From the NCBI RefSeq assembly GCF_905220975.1, contig NZ_CAJNBK010000018.1:1-64000 (forward strand): 64,000 bases of DNA, written 5' to 3'. Shown one piece after another: positions 35,323-44,402 of the stretch; within the stretch, counting starts at the first letter, position 1, and every line of letters begins with the position of its first letter. A model generated the notes under the pieces. The model saw only the letters and a list, made by a program, of their open reading frames with translations. It was not told the DNA's origin and did not search any database. Source of the DNA: Paraburkholderia haematera. GTDB lineage: Bacteria > Pseudomonadota > Gammaproteobacteria > Burkholderiales > Burkholderiaceae. Both the position numbers and the translations under genes were made by a program.

Positions 35323-36237
35323 CTAAGCAGCAACCGCCACAACCCTACTCCCCCGCCCCTCCACCATCTCCTCAATCAACCCTGCCAGCACATCCACCGC
35401 CGGATCCCGGCAAACCGACGCCCGATGCAACTCAAGATCCGCCGAAGGCATAGCCGGCATCCCATCCTCAACCCCCAGCACCCGCCAGTGATCCGGCAGC
35501 GTACGCCGATCGATGATCGTAACAGCCACCCCATGATTAACAGCGACCCTGATCCCGGTAGGACTCTGACTCGTATAAACAACCTGATACTCCCGATCAA
35601 GCGCGGCGAGCGCTTCAAGCCCCCGTTGCCGATAACAGCAGGTTTCAGGAAACAGGGCAAGCGGCACCGGCGCCCCAGGTTTCAGAACAAAATCCTGATG
35701 CGCGGCCCACACGACTTCCTGACGTCCAAGATGCCGCCCACTGGTCTGCGACCCGTGCCGCACCACTAAAGCCAGATCCAGCTCCCCAGCCTGCAACCGC
35801 TCGAGCAACTCAAGCGACATACGGCAATGAATATGCGGCCGCGCGCCCGGCCGCAGCGCATAGAATTTTCTGAGCAACTCGGGCAACCACAGTTCTGCAT
35901 AATCCTCAGGCAGGCCAAACCGGATCACGCCATCGCTACTACTGCGGTTCAATGCGGCGATCGCCTCGTTCTGCACCTGAATAATCCGCCGCGCGTGAAT
36001 CAAAAAATTCTCGCCATCGCGCGACAACGCCAGCCGTCGGCTGTTACGCAGAAACATGTGCGTTTCCAGCCGGTCCTCCAGCGTGCGGATCCGCAAGCTG
36101 ATGGTCGATTGAGTGCGGTGCAGCAATTTCGACGCCGCGGTGAAGCCGCCGCTATCGACGACGGCCACGAATGCCCGCACCAGCTCGGGATCCAGAGAAC
36201 TCAGTTTGGACCAATCGGGTCCGCTGATGGAAGCCAT
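35323..36237 (-). CDS. LysR-family transcriptional regulator
   Basis: A 304-residue LysR regulator: winged helix at about residues 16-75 (LVRAFVAVVDSGGFTAASKLLHRTQSTISLRIRTLEDRLETHMF), then a ligand-binding domain beginning GVIRFGLPEDYAELWLP. It is divergent from the proXWV-like ABC genes, though about 800 bp away. No direct target is certain. A 14-bp inverted repeat lies 16 bp upstream of its start and may be its own operator. Confidence 0.9.
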   Translation of the reverse strand: MASISGPDWSKLSSLDPELVRAFVAVVDSGGFTAASKLLHRTQSTISLRIRTLEDRLETHMFLRNSRRLALSRDGENFLIHARRIIQVQNEAIAALNRSSSDGVIRFGLPEDYAELWLPELLRKFYALRPGARPHIHCRMSLELLERLQAGELDLALVVRHGSQTSGRHLGRQEVVWAAHQDFVLKPGAPVPLALFPETCCYRQRGLEALAALDREYQVVYTSQSPTGIRVAVNHGVAVTIIDRRTLPDHWRVLGVEDGMPAMPSADLELHRASVCRDPAVDVLAGLIEEMVEGRGSRVVAVAA

Positions 36238-36253
36238 CGGAATTACTCGCTTT

Positions 36254-36267
36254 CCAAAGAAATTTGG
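36254..36267. promoter_or_regulatory. Candidate LysR autoregulatory inverted repeat
   Basis: CCAAA-GAAA-TTTGG lies 16 bp upstream of the LysR start codon. Short A/T-rich inverted repeats at this distance are common LysR boxes; assignment is by position only. Confidence 0.35.
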
Positions 36268-37039
36268 CGATCAAAACATAGGGGTGTTAGTGGGGTGATT
36301 GTTGTCGAAAACACCCCCGTTACAAATCAGTCCGAACCCCTATCCGGAGTCTCGCCTTGTCACGCCGTTTTCCTCTTGCCGATGCTGACTGCAACGATTT
36401 GAGCGACACCGTCACCCGCGACGTGATTCTGGTCCACGCAATTGTGCACCGCAACTATGTCGCTCAGGCGATGGAGCGCTTCACTGCCGCTGTCCGTGTG
36501 AAGCGGGCATCTGGAAAAACGCGGAATTCTCGCGTACCGTCCTGGGCGGCGACGGTCCCGCAACAGCGGCGCAAAACACTGTCGGCAAGCTCGCCGAAGA
36601 ACGCATGCATTCGATATGGAGAACGTACGCGCCGGCACGAACTTCCACAAGTCCGTCTCCAGGGCCTGGAAGATTCCCGGTCCGCACCCAACGTGCCGCT
36701 TTTTCACGCTCGCGCAGCGTGTCGGCATGATCGGTGAATACCCGTACGTCGTCGATCGCGAGGACAACGACGCCACGGGTTATGACGGCGTGATCGAGCC
36801 CGGCACGACGCAGTGCATCAAAAGCGATATCGGTCATGAAGGTGGAGGTGAAGGCGTCAAGCTGGACGAGCAGGTGTCTGTACGCGATGACAGCGGCGTG
36901 GAACGGCTGTCCGACTATCCGTCCGGGAAGCGCCTGCTCGCTTGAGCGCACGGCGTGTCCTCACCGGCATGTGAGGAAGAGGGGCGGCCTCTCGCGCATG
37001 CCGATTCAATACAATTCAACGCTTCAAGGGTGATCGATA
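36268..37039. other. Non-coding or decayed stretch upstream of the ABC operon
   Basis: About 770 bp with only short open frames. Between 36,400 and 36,945 coding-like plus-strand reading shifts frame at least twice (DVILVHAIVHRNYVAQAMERF, then EAGIWKNAEFSRTVLGGDG, then GTNFHKSVSRAWKIPGP), ending at a TGA (36943-36945) followed by a 6-bp hairpin CCTCAC/GTGAGG (36959-36976). This looks like a frameshifted remnant, but I recognise no family. The promoter of the ABC operon must lie near 36,950-37,030. Confidence 0.4.
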
Positions 37040-38077
37040 ATGCAATTGAGACAACTTCGGGTGGTACTGTGCGCCGCCGCCATGGCCTTGACCGGCGCTT
37101 CCGCGCACGCGGCGGATAGCTGGTGTGCGCAGGGCAAGACGGTGCATTTCGCGGGCATTACGTGGGAAAGCGGCTCGTTCGCAACCGAGGTGCTAAGGCA
37201 GATCCTGGAGAAGGGTTACGGTTGCAAGACGGATGTCGTGCCCGGCAGCACGGCGGCCACTGAAACCGCGCTTGCGCACAACGACGTGCAGGTGTGGGCG
37301 GAGCAGTGGACCGGGCGCAGCGAGATCACCGCGAAGGCCGTGGCCTCGGGCACCGTCAAGCTGGTCGGCGATACCTTGCCGGGTGGCACGAAGGAGGGCT
37401 GGTTCGTACCGGAATATGTCGTGAAGGGCGATCCCACGCGCGGTATCAAGCCGGTCGCAGCGGGCCTCGTTTCGGTGACCGACCTGCCCAAGTACAAGAG
37501 CGTATTCGCCGATGACGAGGAACCGGACAAGGGCCGCTTTCTCAACTGCCCGACGGGTTGGGATTGCGAACGGGTCAATACACGTTTGCTGAAGGTGCTG
37601 AAGCTCGATGCGAGCTACACCAACTTCCACCCGGGCACGGGCGCCGCGCTCGACGCCGCGATCGCTTCCGCGTACCAGCGCGGCGCGCCGATCGTGTTCT
37701 ATTACTGGGGCCCGGCCGCGCTGATGGCCAAGTACAAGTTTGTCGAACTGAAGATGCCTGCGTATAACGACGCTTGCTGGAAGACGTTGCGCGACGAAAG
37801 CAGTACCTCGCAATGCGCCTCCTCGTACATGGTCTCGCATGTCACCGTAGGCGTCTCCACGCCGTTTTACGAAGCCGACCCGCAACTCATGACGATGCTC
37901 GGCAAGGTCAAGTTCCCGATGGACTTCCTGAGCAGCACGATCCTCGAAATGAGCACGAAGAAAGTCGACGGCTCTGCCATGGCCACGCAATTCCTGCGCA
38001 CGCATCCGGAGATGTGGAAGCAATGGGTGCCTGCCGACGTCGCGTCGAAAGTGCAGGCCTCACTTGCTGGCGCCTGA
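37040..38077 (+). CDS. Glycine betaine-type ABC transporter, substrate-binding protein (ProX/OpuAC-like)
   Basis: A 345-residue periplasmic binding protein with a signal peptide (hydrophobic core, ending ASAHA). The OpuAC fold is recognisable from KTVHFAGITWESGSFATEVLRQILEKGYG and later VFYYWGPAALMAKY, an aromatic-rich segment of the kind that forms the quaternary-amine box. Two Cys pairs in the mature protein suggest disulphides. It is the first of three genes with permease and ATPase. The ligand is probably a betaine-like compound; neighbouring genes do not refine this. Confidence 0.88.
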   Translation: MQLRQLRVVLCAAAMALTGASAHAADSWCAQGKTVHFAGITWESGSFATEVLRQILEKGYGCKTDVVPGSTAATETALAHNDVQVWAEQWTGRSEITAKAVASGTVKLVGDTLPGGTKEGWFVPEYVVKGDPTRGIKPVAAGLVSVTDLPKYKSVFADDEEPDKGRFLNCPTGWDCERVNTRLLKVLKLDASYTNFHPGTGAALDAAIASAYQRGAPIVFYYWGPAALMAKYKFVELKMPAYNDACWKTLRDESSTSQCASSYMVSHVTVGVSTPFYEADPQLMTMLGKVKFPMDFLSSTILEMSTKKVDGSAMATQFLRTHPEMWKQWVPADVASKVQASLAGA

Positions 38078-38182
38078 CAGTCGGTAACGTCAGGCGGATT
38101 TCGACGGCACGAGGTCTTGCGGCTTCGTGCCGGACAGCAGGTGTCGTAGCGCCTGCTGTCCACTTGTAGTGGAGGATGGTTT

Positions 38183-39151
38183 ATGCATTCGTTTTTTCTG
38201 CATCTTTCGATTGCCGATTGGGTGAACGATGCCGTGCAATCGTTCGTGACCCGCTACGGCGACAGCTTCCACCAGTTCAGCATCGTGCTCCTGCGCTATG
38301 TGCTCGTGCCGCTCGAAGGTGGGCTGCGCGCCGTGCCGCCCTGGCTGATCCTGCTTGCGGTCGGCGCGGTGACGTGGAATGCGACGCGACGCCTGAGCGT
38401 TGCCGGCTTCTTCATGCTGCTGCTCTATGCGATCGGCTGCTTCGGCCTGTGGGAAAAGCTGATGCAGACCCTCGCGTTGATGCTGGTGGCCACCGTGCTG
38501 TCGGTCTCGCTCGGCGTGCCGCTCGGCATTCTCACCTCGCGCAGTGCATGGCTGCGGCGCGTCCTCCTGCCGACGCTCGACGTCATGCAAACGCTGCCGA
38601 GCTTCGTCTATCTGATTCCGGTGTTGATGCTGTTCGGCCTCGGCAAGGTGCCGGCGATCCTCGCCACGATCATCTATGCGCTGCCGCCGCTGATTCGCCT
38701 GACCGATCTCGGCATCCGTCATGTGGATAGCGAGGTGGTCGAAGCGGCGCGCGCCTTCGGCACGACGCGCTGGCAGTTGCTGGTGAACGTGCAGATGCCG
38801 CTCGCGCGGCCCAGCATCATGGCCGGCATCAACCAGACCACGATGATGGCGCTCTCGATGGTGGTGATCGCCTCGATGATCGGTTCGCGCGGGCTTGGCG
38901 AAGATGTGCTGGCCGGCATTCAGACACTCGATGTGGGCAAGGGAACCCAGGCGGGTATCGCCATCGTGATCCTCGCGATCGTGATCGACCGCATCAGTCA
39001 GGGCTATGGCCAGGACCGCCGCACGCGACGCCTGATTGCGCAGCGCAGAAAGGCGAAAGCGGCTTCGCGTATTCCTTATCGTGCGAGCAGCACGAATACG
39101 GAAGAAACATCGTCGGCTGAAGACGGGCTTGAAACCCGCACCGCAAGGTAA
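38183..39151 (+). CDS. Glycine betaine-type ABC transporter permease (ProW-like)
   Basis: A 322-residue inner-membrane permease. The binding-protein-dependent transport domain spans roughly residues 95-275. The EAA loop that contacts the ATPase is visible as EVVEAARAFGTTRWQLLVNVQMPLARPSIMAGI. ProW-like features are TLPSFVYLIPVLMLFGLGKVPA and IGSRGLGEDVLAGIQ. The C-terminal tail is basic and hydrophilic. It lies 105 bp after the binding protein and 21 bp before the ATPase gene. Confidence 0.9.
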   Translation: MHSFFLHLSIADWVNDAVQSFVTRYGDSFHQFSIVLLRYVLVPLEGGLRAVPPWLILLAVGAVTWNATRRLSVAGFFMLLLYAIGCFGLWEKLMQTLALMLVATVLSVSLGVPLGILTSRSAWLRRVLLPTLDVMQTLPSFVYLIPVLMLFGLGKVPAILATIIYALPPLIRLTDLGIRHVDSEVVEAARAFGTTRWQLLVNVQMPLARPSIMAGINQTTMMALSMVVIASMIGSRGLGEDVLAGIQTLDVGKGTQAGIAIVILAIVIDRISQGYGQDRRTRRLIAQRRKAKAASRIPYRASSTNTEETSSAEDGLETRTAR

Positions 39152-39172
39152 CAGGAAAACGAGGAGACAGAC

Positions 39173-40015
39173 ATGGCAGCGATTGAAGTCAACCACGTGT
39201 ACAAGCTTTTCGGGCCGCCGACCAGCCATGCGCGCGTGCTCGACCTGTTGAGAAGCGGCAAAGGCAAGGCCGATGTGCTCGCCCAGACCGGCTGCAATGT
39301 CGGTCTGAACGACGTCAGCCTGCATATCGGCGCGGGCGAAATCTTCGTGATCATGGGATTGTCCGGCTCAGGAAAGTCGACCCTGGTGCGCCATTTCAAC
39401 CGGCTGATCGAGCCGACGGCCGGCGAGATCGTGATCGACGGTTCGGACGTCATCAAGCTCGGCGCACAAGGTCTGCGTGATCTGCGCCGCTACAAGGTCA
39501 GCATGGTGTTCCAGAATTTCGGGCTGCTGCCGCATCAGACCGTGCTCGACAATACGGCGTACGCGCTGAGGGTGCGTGGCGAAAGCAAGGCGGAGGCTAA
39601 TGAGAAAGCCCGGGTCTGGCTTGGCAAGGTGGGCCTGAACGGTTACGACGAACACTATCCGGACGAGCTATCCGGCGGCATGCGCCAGCGGGTCGGGCTG
39701 GCCCGTGCGCTTGCGGCGGATACGGACGTGCTGCTGATGGACGAAGCATTCTCCGCGCTCGATCCGTTGATTCGCACCGAGATGCAGGACCAGTTGCTGC
39801 AACTGCAGGCTACCCTGAAGAAGACGATCGTGTTCATCACGCACGATCTCGACGAAGCGCTGCGGATCGGCAACCGCATCGCGATTTTGCGCGACGGCAA
39901 ACTCGTGCAGGAGGGAACGCCCAACGAGATTCTGACGCGCCCCGCGGACGACTATGTGAGGCGCTTTGTCGAGCGCCGCTCGGATCGCGGTTCGGCCGGC
40001 GTGGCCCAGGATTGA
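39173..40015 (+). CDS. Glycine betaine-type ABC transporter ATPase (ProV-like)
   Basis: A 280-residue ABC ATPase. Walker A GLSGSGKST is at 62-70, followed by the Q-loop FQNFGLLPHQT, signature LSGGMRQR, Walker B VLLMDEAFSALDP and switch His in ITHDLDEAL. It has the ProV/OpuAA pattern but lacks the C-terminal CBS domains that sense ionic strength, so the importer is more likely catabolic than osmoregulatory. It ends head-to-head with the ArsR pseudogene. Confidence 0.92.
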   Translation: MAAIEVNHVYKLFGPPTSHARVLDLLRSGKGKADVLAQTGCNVGLNDVSLHIGAGEIFVIMGLSGSGKSTLVRHFNRLIEPTAGEIVIDGSDVIKLGAQGLRDLRRYKVSMVFQNFGLLPHQTVLDNTAYALRVRGESKAEANEKARVWLGKVGLNGYDEHYPDELSGGMRQRVGLARALAADTDVLLMDEAFSALDPLIRTEMQDQLLQLQATLKKTIVFITHDLDEALRIGNRIAILRDGKLVQEGTPNEILTRPADDYVRRFVERRSDRGSAGVAQD

Positions 40016-40720
40016 TTAACCCGCTTCGCAAGCCTCGCGCACCATGCCGAAATGTTGCGCGAGTCCTTCCCAGCCGAGCGCCGTAACGGTTAGCGACCGC
40101 GTGGTGGGCGACTTGCGCATCCAGCCCCACGCAATGAAGGCGTCCATCAGACGGGCGCCTAACGGCCCCGCGACGTGATATTGCCGCTCGGTCCAGTCAA
40201 GACATTGACGGGCATGGCCCACCCGCTCGAACCCCGGATCGCCCATCTCGATGCCGAGTTGCCGCAGCCACTCGCAGCCATGCGTGGTAAGTGCCTATTC
40301 GCGCTCGCCGGCCTCGACGATCAAGCCCCGCGTGAGCATGCTTTGCGTCACCGCGACACCGATCTGACCCGCCAGGTGATCGTAGCAGCAGCGCGCGAAA
40401 CGCAGCGCCTGGGCCGGCCGGCTCGGCGTAGTGCGCCAGGCCGGGGTCACCGGCCCGACTGACGCGAGGCTTTCAAGCAGGTGCGAAACGTGCGGCCCGG
40501 CGAGCCGGTAATAGCGATACCGGCCTTTGCTTTCCACGCTCAGCAAGCCGCCGTCGAGCAGTTTGGCGAGGTGCGAGCTGGCGGTCTGCGCCGTGACGCC
40601 CGCCGCTTGCGCAAGCGCGCTGGCCGACAGGGCGCGGCCGTCGGCGAGCGTGATCAGCATCACCGAACGAACCGGCTCGGCGATCAGGTGCGCCACGCTC
40701 GCAATATTGTGCTGGCCCAT
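40016..40720 (-). pseudogene. ArsR-family regulator interrupted by an in-frame amber codon
   Basis: Read through, this is one 234-residue ArsR/SmtB-type regulator: winged helix (IAEPVRSVMLITLADGRALSASALAQAAGVTAQTASSHLAKLLDGGLL) and a C-terminal half with TTHGCEWLRQLGIE and DWTERQYHVAGPLGARLMDAFIAWGW. The frame is the same throughout but has TAG at 40295-40297 (minus strand), after residue 141. The 5' part could still give a DNA-binding domain. Divergent from the DHA2 exporter, which it presumably repressed. A sequencing error or natural suppression are alternatives. Confidence 0.8.
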
Positions 40721-40875
40721 TTATTTGCACCGTCCTTCATTGACGCGCGTTTGATGCCTGTTGGCAGGTGAAAAATCGCTCGTTTGTTCTCACTGACACT
40801 TCGATACAGCCCGAAGCATTCTCTGTGCAGGCCGCCTTATAGTCAACGGCGAACCGGTAACCAGAGGCTGGACTC

Positions 40876-42252
40876 TTGAACACTGAACGTGAATATCAGA
40901 AACGGGTATTGATCGCGACGAGCCTCAGCTACGTCATTGTCATACTGGACACATCGATCGTAAACGTTGCGCTGGAGCCCATTGCGGCCAGTCTGGGCTC
41001 GGATATCAGTGGCCTGCAATGGGTGGTCAACGCCTATACGCTGACCTTTGCGAGCTTGCTGCTGAGCGGTGGCGCACTCGGCGACCGGATCGGGGCCAAG
41101 ACCGTTTATCTCGGCGGATTGCTGATTTTCGCCTGCGCGTCGGCGTTATGCGGATTGGCGCCGGATCTGCGGATTCTGGTTGCCGCGCGGATCGCGCAGG
41201 GCGTCGGCGCGGCGTGCCTGGTTCCGTGTTCGCTGACCCTGATCAATCATGCTTTTCCGGTCGCGCGGCAGCGGGCCAGCGCGATCGGCGTGTGGGCCGG
41301 ATGCGGCGGCATCGCGATGGCGGCGGGACCGCTCGCCGGTGGCCTGCTGATTCATCTGCTGGGCTGGCGAAGCATTTTTCTGGTGAATGTGCCGATCGCC
41401 TTGATCGGCGCCTGGCTGACTACGCGCGTCGATTCGATCCGTCCGGCCGCGTCGGACAGGTCGATCGATGTGGCCGGTCAGATGCTCGCGATCGTGGCGC
41501 TTGGCGCGTCGGTCGCCGTATTGATCGAGGGCGCGAAGTTCGGGTGGCACGCGGGCGCGATACGTGCGGGCGCCGTGGTTGCGCTCGTCGCATGGATCGC
41601 ATTCGTGATGGTCGAGACAAAACGCAAACAGCCGATGCTGCCTTTACACTTCTTTCGGAGTCCGGTGTTTTCCGCATCCGCCTTTGCCTCGCTGATTTCC
41701 GGCCTGGTATTCTACGGCTTGTTTTTTCTGCTGAGCCTGTATTTCCAGTCGGCTCGCGGGTGGTCGCCGTTGCAAACCGGCCTGGCATTTCTGCCGTTGA
41801 CCGTGATGGTGGCGATCGGCAGCTTCGCATCCGGTGCATTGAACAGGGCATATGGCGCGCACCGGCTCGTTTGCGGCGGCTTCCTGCTCTATGCGCTGGG
41901 GTTTGCCGGGCTCGCCGCGCTCGCGGACGATGCGCCGTATTGGCGGATAGCGCTGTGCTTTCCTGCTGTCGGCTTCGGCGCGGGGGTGATTACGCCGGCG
42001 GCCACCGCCGCGTTGATGACGGCGGTGGACAAGGCGCGTGCCGGCGTCGCGGCGGGCGTGCTCAATGCGAGCCGGCAGACAGGGGCCGCATTTGGGGTCG
42101 CGATCTTTGGGGCATTGATGAGCGCGATCCAGCCGCTCGACGCCGGGATTCGCGTGGCGGTCCATCTGGCGATCGGCTTGTCGCTTCTGGCCGCGCTGGT
42201 TTGGGGTGTCGCTTTGGCGGTGGCGGCGCGTTACGAACGAGGGGCAACGTAG
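40876..42252 (+). CDS. DHA2-family MFS drug exporter (EmrB/QacA-like)
   Basis: A 458-residue multidrug-type MFS protein. The DHA2 pattern is seen in SLSYVIVILDTSIVNVALEPIAASLGSD (motif D), GALGDRIGAKTVYLGGLLIF (motif A) and GPLAGGLLIHLLGWRSIFLVNVPIA (motif C). The start is TTG at 40876 after CCAGAGG; no better codon lies near. It is divergent from the ArsR pseudogene, so control of this exporter may now be altered. Confidence 0.88.
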   Translation: MNTEREYQKRVLIATSLSYVIVILDTSIVNVALEPIAASLGSDISGLQWVVNAYTLTFASLLLSGGALGDRIGAKTVYLGGLLIFACASALCGLAPDLRILVAARIAQGVGAACLVPCSLTLINHAFPVARQRASAIGVWAGCGGIAMAAGPLAGGLLIHLLGWRSIFLVNVPIALIGAWLTTRVDSIRPAASDRSIDVAGQMLAIVALGASVAVLIEGAKFGWHAGAIRAGAVVALVAWIAFVMVETKRKQPMLPLHFFRSPVFSASAFASLISGLVFYGLFFLLSLYFQSARGWSPLQTGLAFLPLTVMVAIGSFASGALNRAYGAHRLVCGGFLLYALGFAGLAALADDAPYWRIALCFPAVGFGAGVITPAATAALMTAVDKARAGVAAGVLNASRQTGAAFGVAIFGALMSAIQPLDAGIRVAVHLAIGLSLLAALVWGVALAVAARYERGAT

Positions 42253-42316
42253 CTTGCACTGTCAGGCCCCTCCCGCTCGCCGGACGCGTGCGGCAGCGCG
42301 CCCGGCGCATGACCGG

Positions 42317-43951
42317 TTACAGAGCGTTGATCGACACGTCGCGCAGAGGCAACGCAGGTGCGCGTTGTCCACCTGATGGCACGACCTTGATGTTCAGCGT
42401 TGCGCTCGCTCCCGCTGCGTTCGAAAACACGCCCAACTCCTTGCGCAGGGGTACAGAGAAAGTCGCGTCGTTCGACATTTTCATGCCGTGCATCATGGGG
42501 CCGAAAAACGCAATCGTACCGGCATAGTACGGACTGTCCGCATCCACCTGCGTGACGCCTTCCGGGGCGTTGATCAGAACGTCGAACTCTCGGGGGGCTG
42601 ACGCGCCGTCAGGGCGGGGCAGCGTAATGCTGGCGACCAGTGATGTCTGCCCGGCCTCGCCGCCCAACCCCTGAATCAAGGGCGCAGGCACCACGACGGA
42701 TGCACCCGACGCATTAATCGTAGCTTGGAGCGGTGAAATCTTGCCGACGTTAGAAACGTGTCGCTCTTCGACGCATTTTTCGCCGAATCCGGGCTGGTAG
42801 TCATAGCTGAAAGCCGTCGCGTCGAAGTAGTCTCCGGCATTGCCAGAAATGTATTGGCCGCTGCTGTTCACGTAGAACAGGAATGGCTCGTTAGCGAGTG
42901 TCTGCAGGTCAGGACCCGTAGGAAGATAGGGTTGTCCTAACGCTATCTGCTTGCGTGTCCATACGTCCCATAACCGATCCATGTTGGCGTGATGCAGATA
43001 GAAGATGGGATCTAGTGGAGACAGAAAGTTAGTCATGTTGCCGTAAGGACCGGGGTCGATCGCCCCGACCCCGCCGATACAGTTATGCACCTTGTTGTGC
43101 GGCATTGCTTCAAGGATCGAGAATTGTGTGGCCGCTGTCGGTGCCATGACGTGCGAAGCGGTCTTCGAGCTAGTGAAGCTGAGGGTAATGTTCGGGCTAT
43201 TGAAGGATGCCGGCCGCAAACCCGCATTGACGATAAACGGTGACACACCGTAAGCCGTCTTCTTGTCGAGCCCGCGATTGAAGCGCGACAGGTAGCGTGC
43301 ACCGCTCGTGACCGCGTACGCAGCGTTGCCGGGTACGACCGCATGCGCACTTTCGCTGAAGCCTGTTACGTCGTCCCAAAGCAGGTCGAAAGTAGCATAG
43401 CCGCGCGCGTTCAGTTGCGCGCGCTGAGCGCTATTCAGACCATTCCAGTAGGCTTGAAGCGCGGGCTTGATGAACGAGGTGAAGCGGGCAACGTTGCCGG
43501 TGTACGGTTCGTATGCGCGATCTGTCGGGGTGAGTACGCCATTGAACATGTCCTCGGGAATCCCGGGTTGCTGTGTCCAGTCCCAATAGGGCATGGCGAA
43601 ATCTGGATCGTTGCTCAATGCGCGGATCGTCTGTTCGAAATAGCCGACGTAGCCGCGGTGCCACACGAAAAACCACCAGTTGCCATGCGGACAGTCCATC
43701 AAATGGGTGAATGCGTTGCGAAACCAGTTTTGCGGATGTTCGGCGGGGAGTCGAAGCATCGCAGCGATTCCTTTTGCGTAGCTGCGCAACATCCGTTGTC
43801 CTGACCGGCTTGACACGTTGTAGCGCCGATATCTGGCCGATCTGTTGGCGTTATCTTGTGAAAACGCAACCTGTGTGCCCAGCGAAAACATTGATGAACC
43901 AACGGCTGTTGCAGCCGTTTTTAGGAAGTGCCGACGAGAGTGCAGTTTCAT
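42317..43951 (-). CDS. Tat-exported tyrosinase (type 3 copper oxidase)
   Basis: A 544-residue tyrosinase or catechol oxidase. The N-terminus SRRHFLKTAATAVGSS is a Tat signal, so the enzyme is exported folded. The CuA region has His near H83, H89 and H98 (THLMDCPHGNWWFFVWHRG). The CuB region has PHNKVH and the diagnostic LHHANMDRLW. Cys87 two residues before H89 gives the Cys-x-His motif that forms a thioether in fungal tyrosinases. A C-terminal region of about 180 residues may shield the site. No caddie protein gene is adjacent. It would oxidise phenols to quinones outside the cytoplasm. Confidence 0.92.
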   Translation of the reverse strand: MKLHSRRHFLKTAATAVGSSMFSLGTQVAFSQDNANRSARYRRYNVSSRSGQRMLRSYAKGIAAMLRLPAEHPQNWFRNAFTHLMDCPHGNWWFFVWHRGYVGYFEQTIRALSNDPDFAMPYWDWTQQPGIPEDMFNGVLTPTDRAYEPYTGNVARFTSFIKPALQAYWNGLNSAQRAQLNARGYATFDLLWDDVTGFSESAHAVVPGNAAYAVTSGARYLSRFNRGLDKKTAYGVSPFIVNAGLRPASFNSPNITLSFTSSKTASHVMAPTAATQFSILEAMPHNKVHNCIGGVGAIDPGPYGNMTNFLSPLDPIFYLHHANMDRLWDVWTRKQIALGQPYLPTGPDLQTLANEPFLFYVNSSGQYISGNAGDYFDATAFSYDYQPGFGEKCVEERHVSNVGKISPLQATINASGASVVVPAPLIQGLGGEAGQTSLVASITLPRPDGASAPREFDVLINAPEGVTQVDADSPYYAGTIAFFGPMMHGMKMSNDATFSVPLRKELGVFSNAAGASATLNIKVVPSGGQRAPALPLRDVSINAL

Positions 43952-44402
43952 GATTTCTAATCCTAAATAAAATAATGGATTAATTGACTCGCTGATTTTG
44001 GGTAAAGTGTGCGTGGCGGTGATTAGTTCGGCATGGTTCGTCTGCCAAGGCGTTTGTGTATCGTATATCGAATGTTGGTGAATTCAATCAGCTTTAGAAG
44101 AAATTTTTGTTTTATTGAGATAATTCGTATTCCTATATATATGGTATGGTTGTTGATGGATCAATTTTTATTGATATAAATCGGATCGGGCGATGACACT
44201 CGAAAGCGTGATTTTGCTTACCGATGGCGACGCGTCTGGCGCGCAAACCCCAAGTTGGCACCATCGAAAGGACGCCACTGGCACTACACGGGTGTTCGAA
44301 ATGCTGCGACGATACCGGCCCTTTCCTGAAGATGTCGTCGTGCGCGGAACGCAGCAATCGATTTGACCTTCGATTCTCCGTTTTTTTGCGAACACACGAC
44401 TC
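43952..44402. other. A+T-rich intergenic region
   Basis: About 450 bp without a supportable gene. From about 43,960 to 44,200 the base composition drops far below the window average, with runs such as CTATATATATGG and several TATAA-like stretches. It must hold the divergent promoters of the tyrosinase and the TauE/SafE-type gene. The composition marks it as a possible junction or a strong, silencer-bound promoter region. Confidence 0.6.

Noticed and set aside
41019..42527. 502-codon plus-strand open frame
   Set aside because: Out-of-frame reading of the DHA2 exporter; Arg-rich and without membrane helices.
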